From contig JAAZUZ010000025.1 in NCBI GenBank assembly GCA_018623875.1, forward strand, positions 1-14,608: a DNA stretch of 14,608 nt, given 5' to 3'. The notes below the pieces were generated by a model. That model was not told where the DNA came from. It saw only the letters and a program-made list of their open reading frames with translations, and ran no database searches. Positions 1-6,053 of the stretch are shown piece after piece. Each line of letters begins with the position of its first letter. Position 1 is the first letter of the stretch. The position numbers and the translations under genes were made by a program. The stretch comes from Synechococcus sp. HW_metabat.21. GTDB taxonomy: Bacteria > Cyanobacteriota > Cyanobacteriia > PCC-6307 > Cyanobiaceae.

Positions 1-1
1 A

Positions 2-1753
2 ACGAAGGGGCCTCGCCTGACGGGCAATCTCACCCTCCCCGGCCGGTTCCTGGTGCTTCAGCCCCATGGCCAAGGGGTGAACATCTCGCGCCGGATTACC
101 GCTGAGAGCGAGCGCAACCGCCTGCGTGCCCTTGGTGTCTTGATCAAGCCCCCCGGTGCAGGCTTGCTGATCCGGACCGAGGCCGAAGGCATCAGCGAAG
201 AGCTGCTGATCGATGACCTCGAGGCGCTCCTGCGCCAGTGGGAAGCCATCCAGACGGCCGCTGAATCCGCGACGCCGCCGGTTCTGCTGAACCGCGACGA
301 CGATTTCATCCACCGGATCCTGCGCGACCACTACACCCCTGAGGTGGCCCGGATTGTGGTGGACGCTCCGGATGCGGTCTCCCGGGTCAAGACGTTCCTG
401 GGCAGCGATCCCCAGCCGGTGCTGGTGGAGCACCACAGCGAGCCCTCCGAGATCCTGGAGCACTACAAGGTCAACGCGGCCATTCGCGATGCCCTCAAGC
501 CTCGGGTGGATCTGCCTTCCGGCGGTTACGTGATCATCGAGCCCACCGAGGCCCTGACGGTGATCGACGTCAACTCGGGGTCCTTCACCCGCTCGGCCAA
601 TGCCCGCGAGACGGTGCTTTGGACCAACTACGAGGCGGCAACCGAGATTGCTCGTCAGCTGAAACTGCGCAACATCGGTGGCGTGGTGATCATCGACTTC
701 ATCGACATGGAGTCCCGCCGCGATCAGCTGCAACTGCTCGAGCACTTCACCTCCGAAGTGCGCTCCGATTCGGCCCGGCCCCAGATTGCACAGATCAGCG
801 AGCTGGGCTTGGTGGAGCTCACCCGCAAACGCCAGGGCCAGAACATCTACGAGCTCTTCGGCCGGGCCTGCCCCAGTTGTGGTGGCTTGGGTCATGTGGT
901 GGTTCTCCCCGGACAAGACACGCTTCAGCCGCTGGCCAGCGTCTCCGGTTTGGTGCGTTCCGCCGCCTCGGCCCGTGCCGAAGCCTCGACCCCTGCAGCT
1001 CTGGAGGGCGGTAGTGGTGGCCGTCGCCGCGGTCGCGGTCGCGGTGGACGCAGTTCTGATGCCGACAGCACCACTGCCTATGACGACGGTGCTGCGGTGG
1101 CTACGGCCCAAGCCGACGCCTCCCCTCAGGCCAGCAGCAGCTCGGAGGGCCATAACCGCCGGCCTGAACCGGAACTGGTGGCTGTTCCGATGGAGCCTGA
1201 ACAGGAAATGGTCTATGGCTGGCTGGGCCTGAACCCGGCGCTCCTGCTGGATCCGGCTCCCAATCCCGACAACCTGATGGTGCGTGTCGTGCGTCCGGGG
1301 CAAGACGCTGAAGCTGTCCTCGAAGAGGCCCGTCAGCAGTTGGCCGCCGCCGGTCCCCGCCGCCGCCGCCGCGGTCGCGGCGGCAATAACGCCAACGCCA
1401 ACGGCGCCGCCCCGGCTCCTGCTCCGGTCGCTGTCGCCCAGACCGAGCCCACGGGCGTGGCAATCACCCCCCTGCCCACCGTCTCGATCACGGAAGTGGC
1501 GGTCACGGACTCACCTGTGACCACGGTCGCGATCACCGATACAGCTGCCACCACGGCGTCCCAGGACGAAGAGGCGCCTGCACGGACGGGTCGCACGCGC
1601 ACTCGGAGCCGCAGCAGTGCAGCCGCAGCGACCGTTGCCGTGACCGAAGCGCCCGCGGCAACGGTCGCTGTGGTCTCGGCCCCACCTGCAGAGGAGGCTG
1701 AGGACAACGGTGAGCCCCGCCGCCGCCGCCGCCGTTCGTCGGCCAGCGACTGA
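2..1753 (+). CDS. rne: Ribonuclease E/G, 5'-truncated by window edge
   Basis: Endoribonuclease that starts mRNA decay and processes rRNA and tRNA precursors. The reading frame is open from base 2, so the N-terminus (S1 domain and first part of the core) lies outside the window. Visible parts, in order: the 5'-sensor/RNase H-like region; the DNase I-like catalytic region with metal-binding Asp in VIDVNSGSF (codon 566-568) and IIDFIDM (codon 695-697); and the CPSC zinc-link (Cys codons 869-871 and 878-880). After about position 900 comes a low-complexity tail with three arginine islands (1019-1051, 1352-1384, 1718-1735), a compact hydrophobic island MVYGWLGLNPALLLD (1208-1252) and a Val/Thr/Ala-rich stretch (about 1458-1690). 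The tail ends in RRRRRRSSA plus two residues, which matches the nonapeptide known to bind polynucleotide phosphorylase in cyanobacterial RNase E. rnhB follows after 14 bp, so co-transcription is likely. Identity is secure; the tail functions are inferred. Confidence 0.96.
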   Translation, partial: TKGPRLTGNLTLPGRFLVLQPHGQGVNISRRITAESERNRLRALGVLIKPPGAGLLIRTEAEGISEELLIDDLEALLRQWEAIQTAAESATPPVLLNRDDDFIHRILRDHYTPEVARIVVDAPDAVSRVKTFLGSDPQPVLVEHHSEPSEILEHYKVNAAIRDALKPRVDLPSGGYVIIEPTEALTVIDVNSGSFTRSANARETVLWTNYEAATEIARQLKLRNIGGVVIIDFIDMESRRDQLQLLEHFTSEVRSDSARPQIAQISELGLVELTRKRQGQNIYELFGRACPSCGGLGHVVVLPGQDTLQPLASVSGLVRSAASARAEASTPAALEGGSGGRRRGRGRGGRSSDADSTTAYDDGAAVATAQADASPQASSSSEGHNRRPEPELVAVPMEPEQEMVYGWLGLNPALLLDPAPNPDNLMVRVVRPGQDAEAVLEEARQQLAAAGPRRRRRGRGGNNANANGAAPAPAPVAVAQTEPTGVAITPLPTVSITEVAVTDSPVTTVAITDTAATTASQDEEAPARTGRTRTRSRSSAAAATVAVTEAPAATVAVVSAPPAEEAEDNGEPRRRRRRSSASD

Positions 1754-1767
1754 GGCCTGAAGCGGCG

Positions 1768-2343
1768 ATGCGGATCGCTGGAGTCGATGAAGTCGGACGG
1801 GGCTGCTGGTTTGGCCCTGTCTTTGCCGGGGCCGTGGTTTTGAGCGACCCCGCTCGCGAGGCCTTGGCCGCGGCGGGCTTGACCGACAGCAAGGCCCTCT
1901 CGCCCAAGCGCCGGGCCCAGCTGGTGCCCTTCATCCTTGAGCAGGCGGAGTCCTGGGCCCTTGGGCAGGCTTCTGCCCTCGAGATCGATCGCTTTGGCAT
2001 TCGCAGCGCGACCGAACGGGCGATGGTTCGGGCGCTGCAGCGCCTGGGCTCCCCGGCTCCGGCCCATGTCTTGGTGGATGGGAACCTGCCCCTGCGTCTT
2101 TGGGCGGGTTCCCAGGAGACCGTGGTGCGCGGTGATAGCGAGCACCTGGAGATTGCGGCGGCCAGTGTTTTGGCGAAGCAGGCTCGCGATGCCCTCTTGG
2201 TGCGTCTTGCCCAGCGATTCCCTGGTTATGGCTTTGAGCGCCACGCGGGCTATGGGACGGCGCAGCACCGGGCGGCTGTGCTTGAACTGGGGCCGACCGT
2301 CCTGCATCGCCGCAGTTTTCTGCGGAAGGTTCTGGCTGCCTAG
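1768..2343 (+). CDS. rnhB: Ribonuclease HII
   Basis: Cleaves the RNA strand of RNA-DNA hybrids and starts removal of single ribonucleotides misincorporated into DNA. The 191-residue protein opens with MRIAGVDEVGRG, the type-2 RNase H signature. The four expected acidic residues are visible: D7 and E8 in GVDEVGRG, D104 in VLVDGN and D123 in RGDSEHLEIAAAS. The C-terminal part has the usual GYGT...HRRSF segment. The ATG at 1768 puts the signature unusually close to the N-terminus. The frame is open further upstream into the end of rne, but no better start is evident and there is no strong Shine-Dalgarno. It lies 14 bp after rne on the same strand, consistent with an RNA-metabolism transcription unit. 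Its stop codon overlaps the stop of the convergent DUF1997 gene in one CTAG. Confidence 0.95.
   Translation: MRIAGVDEVGRGCWFGPVFAGAVVLSDPAREALAAAGLTDSKALSPKRRAQLVPFILEQAESWALGQASALEIDRFGIRSATERAMVRALQRLGSPAPAHVLVDGNLPLRLWAGSQETVVRGDSEHLEIAAASVLAKQARDALLVRLAQRFPGYGFERHAGYGTAQHRAAVLELGPTVLHRRSFLRKVLAA
2340..2343. other. Shared CTAG: overlapping stop codons of rnhB and the DUF1997 gene
   Basis: The palindrome CTAG supplies TAG to rnhB on the plus strand (2341-2343) and TAG to the DUF1997 gene on the minus strand (2342-2340). The two genes therefore end with no spacer and no room for a dedicated terminator between them. Confidence 0.95.
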
Positions 2344-2879
2344 CTCTTGGCGCTGGCCGGGTTGATCGCGTGCTGAGCACACCAGCGCTGGAAATCGCTG
2401 ATTAATTGCTGTCCCACCCGAGTTTTGATGCCCAGCAGGATGCCGGCGAGTAGGGAGCGGCCGGTGGCCTCGAGCACCTTGGCCGGGATCAGTTTCAGCA
2501 GGCTGGGTTGACTGACGCTCACCGCCAGGCTGGCCTCACCCACCAAGGCACCGTCCCGTGCTTCCAGCCAGGAGCCCAGGCTGAGTTGGAAATCATCGAC
2601 GACCCCGAGGCCTTCGAGCTGGCAGTCGATGGCTTCGAGTTCGATGCGGTTGGGGCTGCGGCGGGCGACGAGCTCAACGACAGGTTGGATTTGCAGCTGA
2701 AAGACCTGCAGTTTGGTGACCGTGTAGCGGTAGCGCCCAGGTGCAATCGTGGCGAGCTGTTGGGCTTCGAGCAGGGCCTCAATGACCTGCTCTTCGTCGT
2801 CCAGGTAGGCACCCAGACGGTCGGCGTTTTGCTGCACCGGCAACTGCAACGCTTGACTGGCACTGAAGGCCAGGGGCAT
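2340..2879 (-). CDS. DUF1997 family protein (cyanobacterial, unknown function)
   Basis: A conserved protein of cyanobacteria and plastid-bearing lineages whose biochemical role is not established. The translated product is 179 residues with the start chosen here. It begins MPLAFSAS, carries the family-typical GRYRYTVTKLQVFQLQIQPVVEL stretch (residues 48-70, predicted beta strands) and a second beta-rich half ending SLAVSVSQPSLLKLIPAKVL. A C-terminal amphipathic helix follows (about residues 145-165). There is no signal peptide or clear membrane segment. The frame continues upstream to 2963, but that would run through the pheA start on the other strand; the ATG at 2879 matches where the family usually begins. 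No good Shine-Dalgarno is visible. The gene is divergent from pheA (52-bp gap) and convergent with rnhB, sharing the stop tetranucleotide. Family assignment is by recalled sequence pattern. Confidence 0.82.
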   Translation of the reverse strand: MPLAFSASQALQLPVQQNADRLGAYLDDEEQVIEALLEAQQLATIAPGRYRYTVTKLQVFQLQIQPVVELVARRSPNRIELEAIDCQLEGLGVVDDFQLSLGSWLEARDGALVGEASLAVSVSQPSLLKLIPAKVLEATGRSLLAGILLGIKTRVGQQLISDFQRWCAQHAINPASAKS

Positions 2880-2931
2880 CAGAAGGCGGCCGGGGCGCCA
2901 TGATCCTATCGAGCACGGCCCGATCAGCCCC

Positions 2932-3756
2932 ATGCGCATTGCTTTTCTTGGCCCGGTGGGCACCTATGGGGAGCAGGCGGCCCAGGCTTTCGCGACGCTC
3001 GAGCAGTGGGAGGCGCCTGAACTGCTTCCCCAGACGGGCATCCGCGCGGTGATCCAGGCCCTGGCGGCGGGCCGGGTTGAGGCGGCGGTGGTTCCCGTCG
3101 AGAACTCGGTCGAAGGCGGCGTCACCGCTTGCCTGGATGCCCTCTGGGAGCACCCTGAGCTGGAAATTGCCCGAGCGGTGGTCTTGCCCATTCGCCACGC
3201 CCTGGTCGGCAGCGGCAGCGTCGAGGGGGTCAGTGAAGTGCTCTCCCACCCCCAGGCTTTGGCGCAATGCAGCCTCTGGCTGAGCACCAATCTGCCCAAT
3301 GCCCTGCAGCTGCCCACCAGCTCCACCGCCGAGGCGGCGCGGATGGTGGCCGGTAGTCATTTCCGCGCGGCTATCGCCTCCCAGCAGGCTGCCAAGGAGC
3401 ATGGGCTCGAGCAGCTGGCCTATCCGATCAACGATGTGCCGGGCAACTGCACCCGCTTCTTGCTGCTCCGCCAAGGGGAGCGCAACTGGCAAGGGGAGCT
3501 GGCCAGCTTGGCCTTCTCGCTGCAGGCCAATCAGCCCGGTGCCCTGCTCCAGGCCCTGGCCTGTTTTGCCCACCGCGGCTTGAACATGAGCCGGATCGAG
3601 TCCCGGCCCTCCAAGCGGGAGATGGGCGAATACATCTTTTTTGTGGACCTGGAGCTTCCTGAAGGAGCGGAGCCCCTGCACCAGGCCATGGAGGAACTCA
3701 AGCCCCTCTGCGAGCACCTGGCGGTCTTTGGCGCTTACCCGATGACCTTGCTCTAG
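2932..3756 (+). CDS. pheA: Prephenate dehydratase with ACT domain
   Basis: Converts prephenate to phenylpyruvate in phenylalanine synthesis in the cytoplasm. The 274-residue protein is the monofunctional type, without a chorismate mutase domain. Catalytic domain, residues 1 to about 180: the N-terminal FLGPVGTYGEQAA, the VPVENSVEGGV loop (54-64), and the catalytic TRF motif (T174-R175-F176) in GNCTRFLLL. A C-terminal ACT regulatory domain (about 190-270) carries the phenylalanine-binding GALL (203-206) and ESRP (223-226) motifs, so feedback inhibition by phenylalanine is expected. The ATG at 2932 is four residues before the conserved FLGPxGT and is the natural start; no strong Shine-Dalgarno precedes it. 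The gene is divergent from the DUF1997 gene and convergent with the MPBQ methyltransferase, sharing stop bases with the latter. Confidence 0.96.
   Translation: MRIAFLGPVGTYGEQAAQAFATLEQWEAPELLPQTGIRAVIQALAAGRVEAAVVPVENSVEGGVTACLDALWEHPELEIARAVVLPIRHALVGSGSVEGVSEVLSHPQALAQCSLWLSTNLPNALQLPTSSTAEAARMVAGSHFRAAIASQQAAKEHGLEQLAYPINDVPGNCTRFLLLRQGERNWQGELASLAFSLQANQPGALLQALACFAHRGLNMSRIESRPSKREMGEYIFFVDLELPEGAEPLHQAMEELKPLCEHLAVFGAYPMTLL
3753..3756. other. Shared CTAG: overlapping stop codons of pheA and the methyltransferase
   Basis: As at 2340-2343, one CTAG gives TAG to pheA (3754-3756, plus) and TAG to the methyltransferase gene (3755-3753, minus). This is the second occurrence of the same arrangement within 1.5 kb. 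Confidence 0.95.
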
Positions 3757-4739
3757 GCCGCCGGCTTGCGGGTCCGGAAGACGCCGAACTGCATCATTCC
3801 GGTGGCGAAGCCCCAGTGCATGAGCAGCAGGGTCGGCGACTCCCGCAGGCCCATCAAGACGGCTTTGGGACCAAGGCCCAACACCGCGCCGGGACGGCGG
3901 ACGCCTTCGAGAATCGATTCGATCCAGGAGGGCAGGGTTTCGCGGCTCCAATCCGCCGTTTCCACGAGGGAGCCGCTGCTCCAGCGGCTCTGCTCGAGGT
4001 TGCGGCGAAATCCAGGGATGCTGGCGAATTCAGGGTGGGCCCACTGCACGAGGAGTTGGTGCATCACCCAGCGTTCCTTGCGGTTCAGGGGCTTGACCTC
4101 GGGATCGCGGCGGTTCCAGTCGGCCACGGCTAGCAGGCCACCGGGTTTGAGCACGCGCAGCAGTTCATCGGCGTAGCGCTGCTTGTCGGGCATGTGGGGA
4201 CCCGCTTCCACGCTCCAGACCGCATCAAAACTGGCGTTCTCCAGCTGTAGATCCAGGGCATTCATGACGGCGAAGCGGCAGCTCAGGCCCTCGGGTGTGA
4301 GCTGCTGGGCCCGCTGGATTTGTCCTGGGCTGATGCTGATGCCGAGCACATTCAGGCCGTAGTCGCGGGCCAGGATCCGGGCACTGCCACCAATGCCGCA
4401 ACCCACATCCAGAACGGTGCTGCCCGGGGGAAGTTGATCCAGGCCACTCCATCGGACTAGCTCATGGACGAAGTCCGCCTTGGCGGCTCGGAAATCCCTG
4501 GTCCTCGGCGGGGAGCCGTAGTGGCCGAGGTGCACATGATCGCCCCAAAGTCGCTCCAGCAGCTGGTCATCGGTCCAGCGGTCGTAGGCCTCGGCCACGC
4601 TGGCGGTGCTCTCGAAGGCGCGGTCTCGGGAGGACCAAATCGCGAGGCCAATCAAGAGCAGGACAGCCGCAATCGCGACGGTCAGCATCACGCCGCTCGC
4701 CCAGGGGGTGAGCAGCGCCAAAACGGCGGTGCTGGTCAT
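3753..4739 (-). CDS. MPBQ/MSBQ-type methyltransferase (Sll0418-like), membrane-anchored
   Basis: SAM-dependent C-methyltransferase resembling Synechocystis Sll0418, which methylates 2-methyl-6-phytylbenzoquinone on the way to tocopherol; plant relatives also act in plastoquinone synthesis. Of 328 residues, positions about 14-36 form one hydrophobic helix that probably tethers the enzyme to a membrane. SAM motif I is VLDVGCGIGG (109-118). Family-typical segments are WGDHVHLGHYG (65-75), VWSVEAGPHMPDK (174-186), LRVLKPGG (194-201) and VADWNRRD (205-212). The C-terminal region (about 265-320) is hydrophobic in patches, as in the family. The ATG at 4739 lies one base after the stop of the LonD-like gene, with GAGG nine bases upstream inside that gene, so translational coupling is likely. 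Cyanobacterial plastoquinone is reported to come from 4-hydroxybenzoate rather than homogentisate, so the exact substrates here are an inference. Confidence 0.9.
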   Translation of the reverse strand: MTSTAVLALLTPWASGVMLTVAIAAVLLLIGLAIWSSRDRAFESTASVAEAYDRWTDDQLLERLWGDHVHLGHYGSPPRTRDFRAAKADFVHELVRWSGLDQLPPGSTVLDVGCGIGGSARILARDYGLNVLGISISPGQIQRAQQLTPEGLSCRFAVMNALDLQLENASFDAVWSVEAGPHMPDKQRYADELLRVLKPGGLLAVADWNRRDPEVKPLNRKERWVMHQLLVQWAHPEFASIPGFRRNLEQSRWSSGSLVETADWSRETLPSWIESILEGVRRPGAVLGLGPKAVLMGLRESPTLLLMHWGFATGMMQFGVFRTRKPAA

Positions 4740-4740
4740 C

Positions 4741-5412
4741 TCAGTTGTCCTCGCTCTCGCCGGTCTTCAGGTCCCGCAGGGTTGATTCCAAGACGGTGCG
4801 GGCGGCCAGCTGGCGGCGGGTCTCATCCAGCAGTTCGAACTCTTGGCGCAGCCGTTCTTCGGTGTTCGTGATCTCCAGCAGGGCCTGCTGTTGATCGGCG
4901 ACGGGCCCCCCCAGATGCGAGCCAATCCAATAGGAGAGTTCCCGCGGTAGATCGGGTAGGTCGCTGGGGAGGCTCGTGGGCTTGCCCATCAGCTTGCCGG
5001 TGAGCTCGACCACGTCTTTCAGGGCACCACTGACTTCTCCGGAGAGCTCTTGCAGTTGGCTGTGGTCTTCGGGTTGCTCGTCTTCAATCCAACTGACCAG
5101 ACCGACCTTGAAGGGTGCCTCGCGTACCACCTCCAGCAGCCTGAAGCGCTGCTGCCCCATCGTGACGATGTTGCTCCGGTCGTCGTCTTGGGTCTGGCAC
5201 TGCAGGATTTCTGCGCAACAGCCCACGCTGGCCATTGTTCCTTCCTGGGGGTCCCAGCGGACTACACCAAAGCGCCGGTCGCTTTCAAGGACCGTGCGCA
5301 GCATCATCCGGTATCTCGGCTCAAAGATGTGCAACGGCAGCACTTCCTGGGGGAAGAGCACCACATCCGGCAGCGGGAACAGCGGCAGCTCTCTCACGGC
5401 CAGTTGCGTCAC
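4741..5412 (-). CDS. LonD-like protein: Lon N-terminal (substrate-binding) domain without protease or ATPase
   Basis: A stand-alone Lon substrate-binding domain protein of 223 residues. It starts MTQLAVRELPLFPLPDVVLFP, and LPLFPLPDVVLFPQEVLPLHIFEPRY is the hallmark of the Lon N domain; a mostly helical, charged C-terminal part follows. No Walker motifs or Ser-Lys protease dyad are present, and the length excludes full Lon. The role is unknown; binding of proteins or peptides is inferred from the domain. The start chosen is GTG at 5412, preceded by AGG nine bases upstream and matching the usual family start. An in-frame ATG at 5484 would add 24 residues rich in Cys and basic residues, which looks like untranslated leader. 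Stop and downstream methyltransferase ATG read TGAGATG, a one-base gap. Confidence 0.88.
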   Translation of the reverse strand: MTQLAVRELPLFPLPDVVLFPQEVLPLHIFEPRYRMMLRTVLESDRRFGVVRWDPQEGTMASVGCCAEILQCQTQDDDRSNIVTMGQQRFRLLEVVREAPFKVGLVSWIEDEQPEDHSQLQELSGEVSGALKDVVELTGKLMGKPTSLPSDLPDLPRELSYWIGSHLGGPVADQQQALLEITNTEERLRQEFELLDETRRQLAARTVLESTLRDLKTGESEDN

Positions 5413-5484
5413 GTTGTTGCACCTGCGCCTTTGGAGGGCGAATCCTAGGCAGCAGTGTTTCGGCTTCGTGTGGTTCGAACACAC

Positions 5485-5510
5485 AAAAAAACCCGCCTTG
5501 GGGCGGGTTT
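5485..5510 (-). terminator. Intrinsic terminator of the str-rpsJ operon
   Basis: A perfect 9-bp stem (5489-5497 pairing with 5502-5510, AAACCCGCC/GGCGGGTTT) with a 4-base loop. On the minus strand it is followed by a run of seven T (5491-5485, the first three within the stem). It lies 28 bases after the rpsJ stop and points away from rpsJ, so it should end transcription from the ribosomal operon. It also insulates the LonD-like/methyltransferase unit, whose own promoter must then lie within about 5413-5484. Confidence 0.93.
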
Positions 5511-5537
5511 AAGAGATCCAGCTGCGGTGGCTAGGAA

Positions 5538-5858
5538 TCAGAGCTTGACTTCGATGTCAACGCCGCTGGGCAGGTCCAGCTTCATCAGCGCGTCGATGGT
5601 CTTGGCCGAGGGGCTGTAGATATCGATGATCCGGCGGTGGGTGCGGGTCTCGAAGTGCTCACGGGAGTCCTTGTCCACGTGAGGCGAGCGCAGCACGCAA
5701 TAGATCTTGCGCTTGGTGGGCAGGGGAATCGGACCGATCGCAGTTGCAGCGGTGTGATCAGCCGTTTCGATGATTTTTTCGCAGGACAGATCCAGCATGC
5801 GGCGATCAAACGCCTTCAGGCGGATGCGGATCTTCTGCTGGGCAATAGCGGTGGACAT
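5538..5858 (-). CDS. rpsJ: 30S ribosomal protein S10
   Basis: Small-subunit protein of the 30S head; in many bacteria it also partners NusB in antitermination. The 106-residue product has the full S10 pattern: IRIRLKAFDRRMLD near the N-terminus, IPLPTKR in the middle, the RSPHVDKDSREHFETRTHRR loop and the terminal LPSGVDIEVKL. Length is normal. In cyanobacteria rpsJ is typically placed after tuf rather than in the S10 operon, as here. A 195-base gap separates it from tuf, much longer than most other gaps in the cluster, and that gap contains an 11-bp hairpin. The base string before the ATG ends in CACTCC, with no Shine-Dalgarno. The operon terminator follows the stop. Confidence 0.97.
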   Translation of the reverse strand: MSTAIAQQKIRIRLKAFDRRMLDLSCEKIIETADHTAATAIGPIPLPTKRKIYCVLRSPHVDKDSREHFETRTHRRIIDIYSPSAKTIDALMKLDLPSGVDIEVKL

Positions 5859-5991
5859 GGAGTGTCTGACGTCGTTAAGCGTTCAACGGTTCTGGCTTGA
5901 TCCTTGATGGATGAAGGCGCAGGAAGGGAAGCGCTGGGTGCCGGGGAACCGGAACAAACCCAAAGCAGCTGGATTGTCGAGGTGCATGAGA

Positions 5992-6018
5992 GAGGGGTGG
6001 AGACGCGCTCCACCCCTC
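5992..6018 (-). promoter_or_regulatory. Strong hairpin in the tuf-rpsJ gap
   Basis: A perfect 11-bp inverted repeat: 5992-6002 pairs with 6008-6018, with a 5-base loop (6003-6007). It begins about 36 bases after the tuf stop on the minus strand. No T-run follows on either strand, so it is not a standard intrinsic terminator. Protection of the tuf 3' end, an RNase cleavage boundary or partial attenuation before rpsJ are possible; these roles are inference. The rest of the 195-base gap (5859-6053) shows no convincing gene or promoter. Confidence 0.7.
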
Positions 6019-6053
6019 AACCCTAGATCACGGCCGAGGCCGGATCAGCAGGA

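Noticed and set aside
1355..1384. CGC-triplet runs in rne as a DNA repeat element
   Set aside because: They are in-frame arginine codons of the RNase E tail, explained by protein sequence.
1333..2382. 349-codon minus-strand ORF across the rne tail and rnhB
   Set aside because: The Ala/Val/Thr-rich translation is the antisense of the RNase E low-complexity tail; no family match.
2880..2963. N-terminal extension of the DUF1997 protein
   Set aside because: It would overlap the pheA start and add 28 residues without family similarity; the ATG at 2879 fits better.
2779..3951. 390-codon minus-strand ORF across pheA and its neighbours
   Set aside because: Overlaps three well-supported genes and shows no conserved pattern.
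5413..5484. N-terminal extension of the LonD-like protein from the ATG at 5484
   Set aside because: The extra 24 residues are Cys- and Arg-rich and unlike the family; the GTG at 5412 has an upstream AGG and matches the conserved start.
5461..5490. tRNA-like GGTTCGAA T-loop string
   Set aside because: There is a small GTGTG/CACAC hairpin around GTTCGAA, but no acceptor, D or anticodon arm can be built on either strand, and the T-loop register is wrong.
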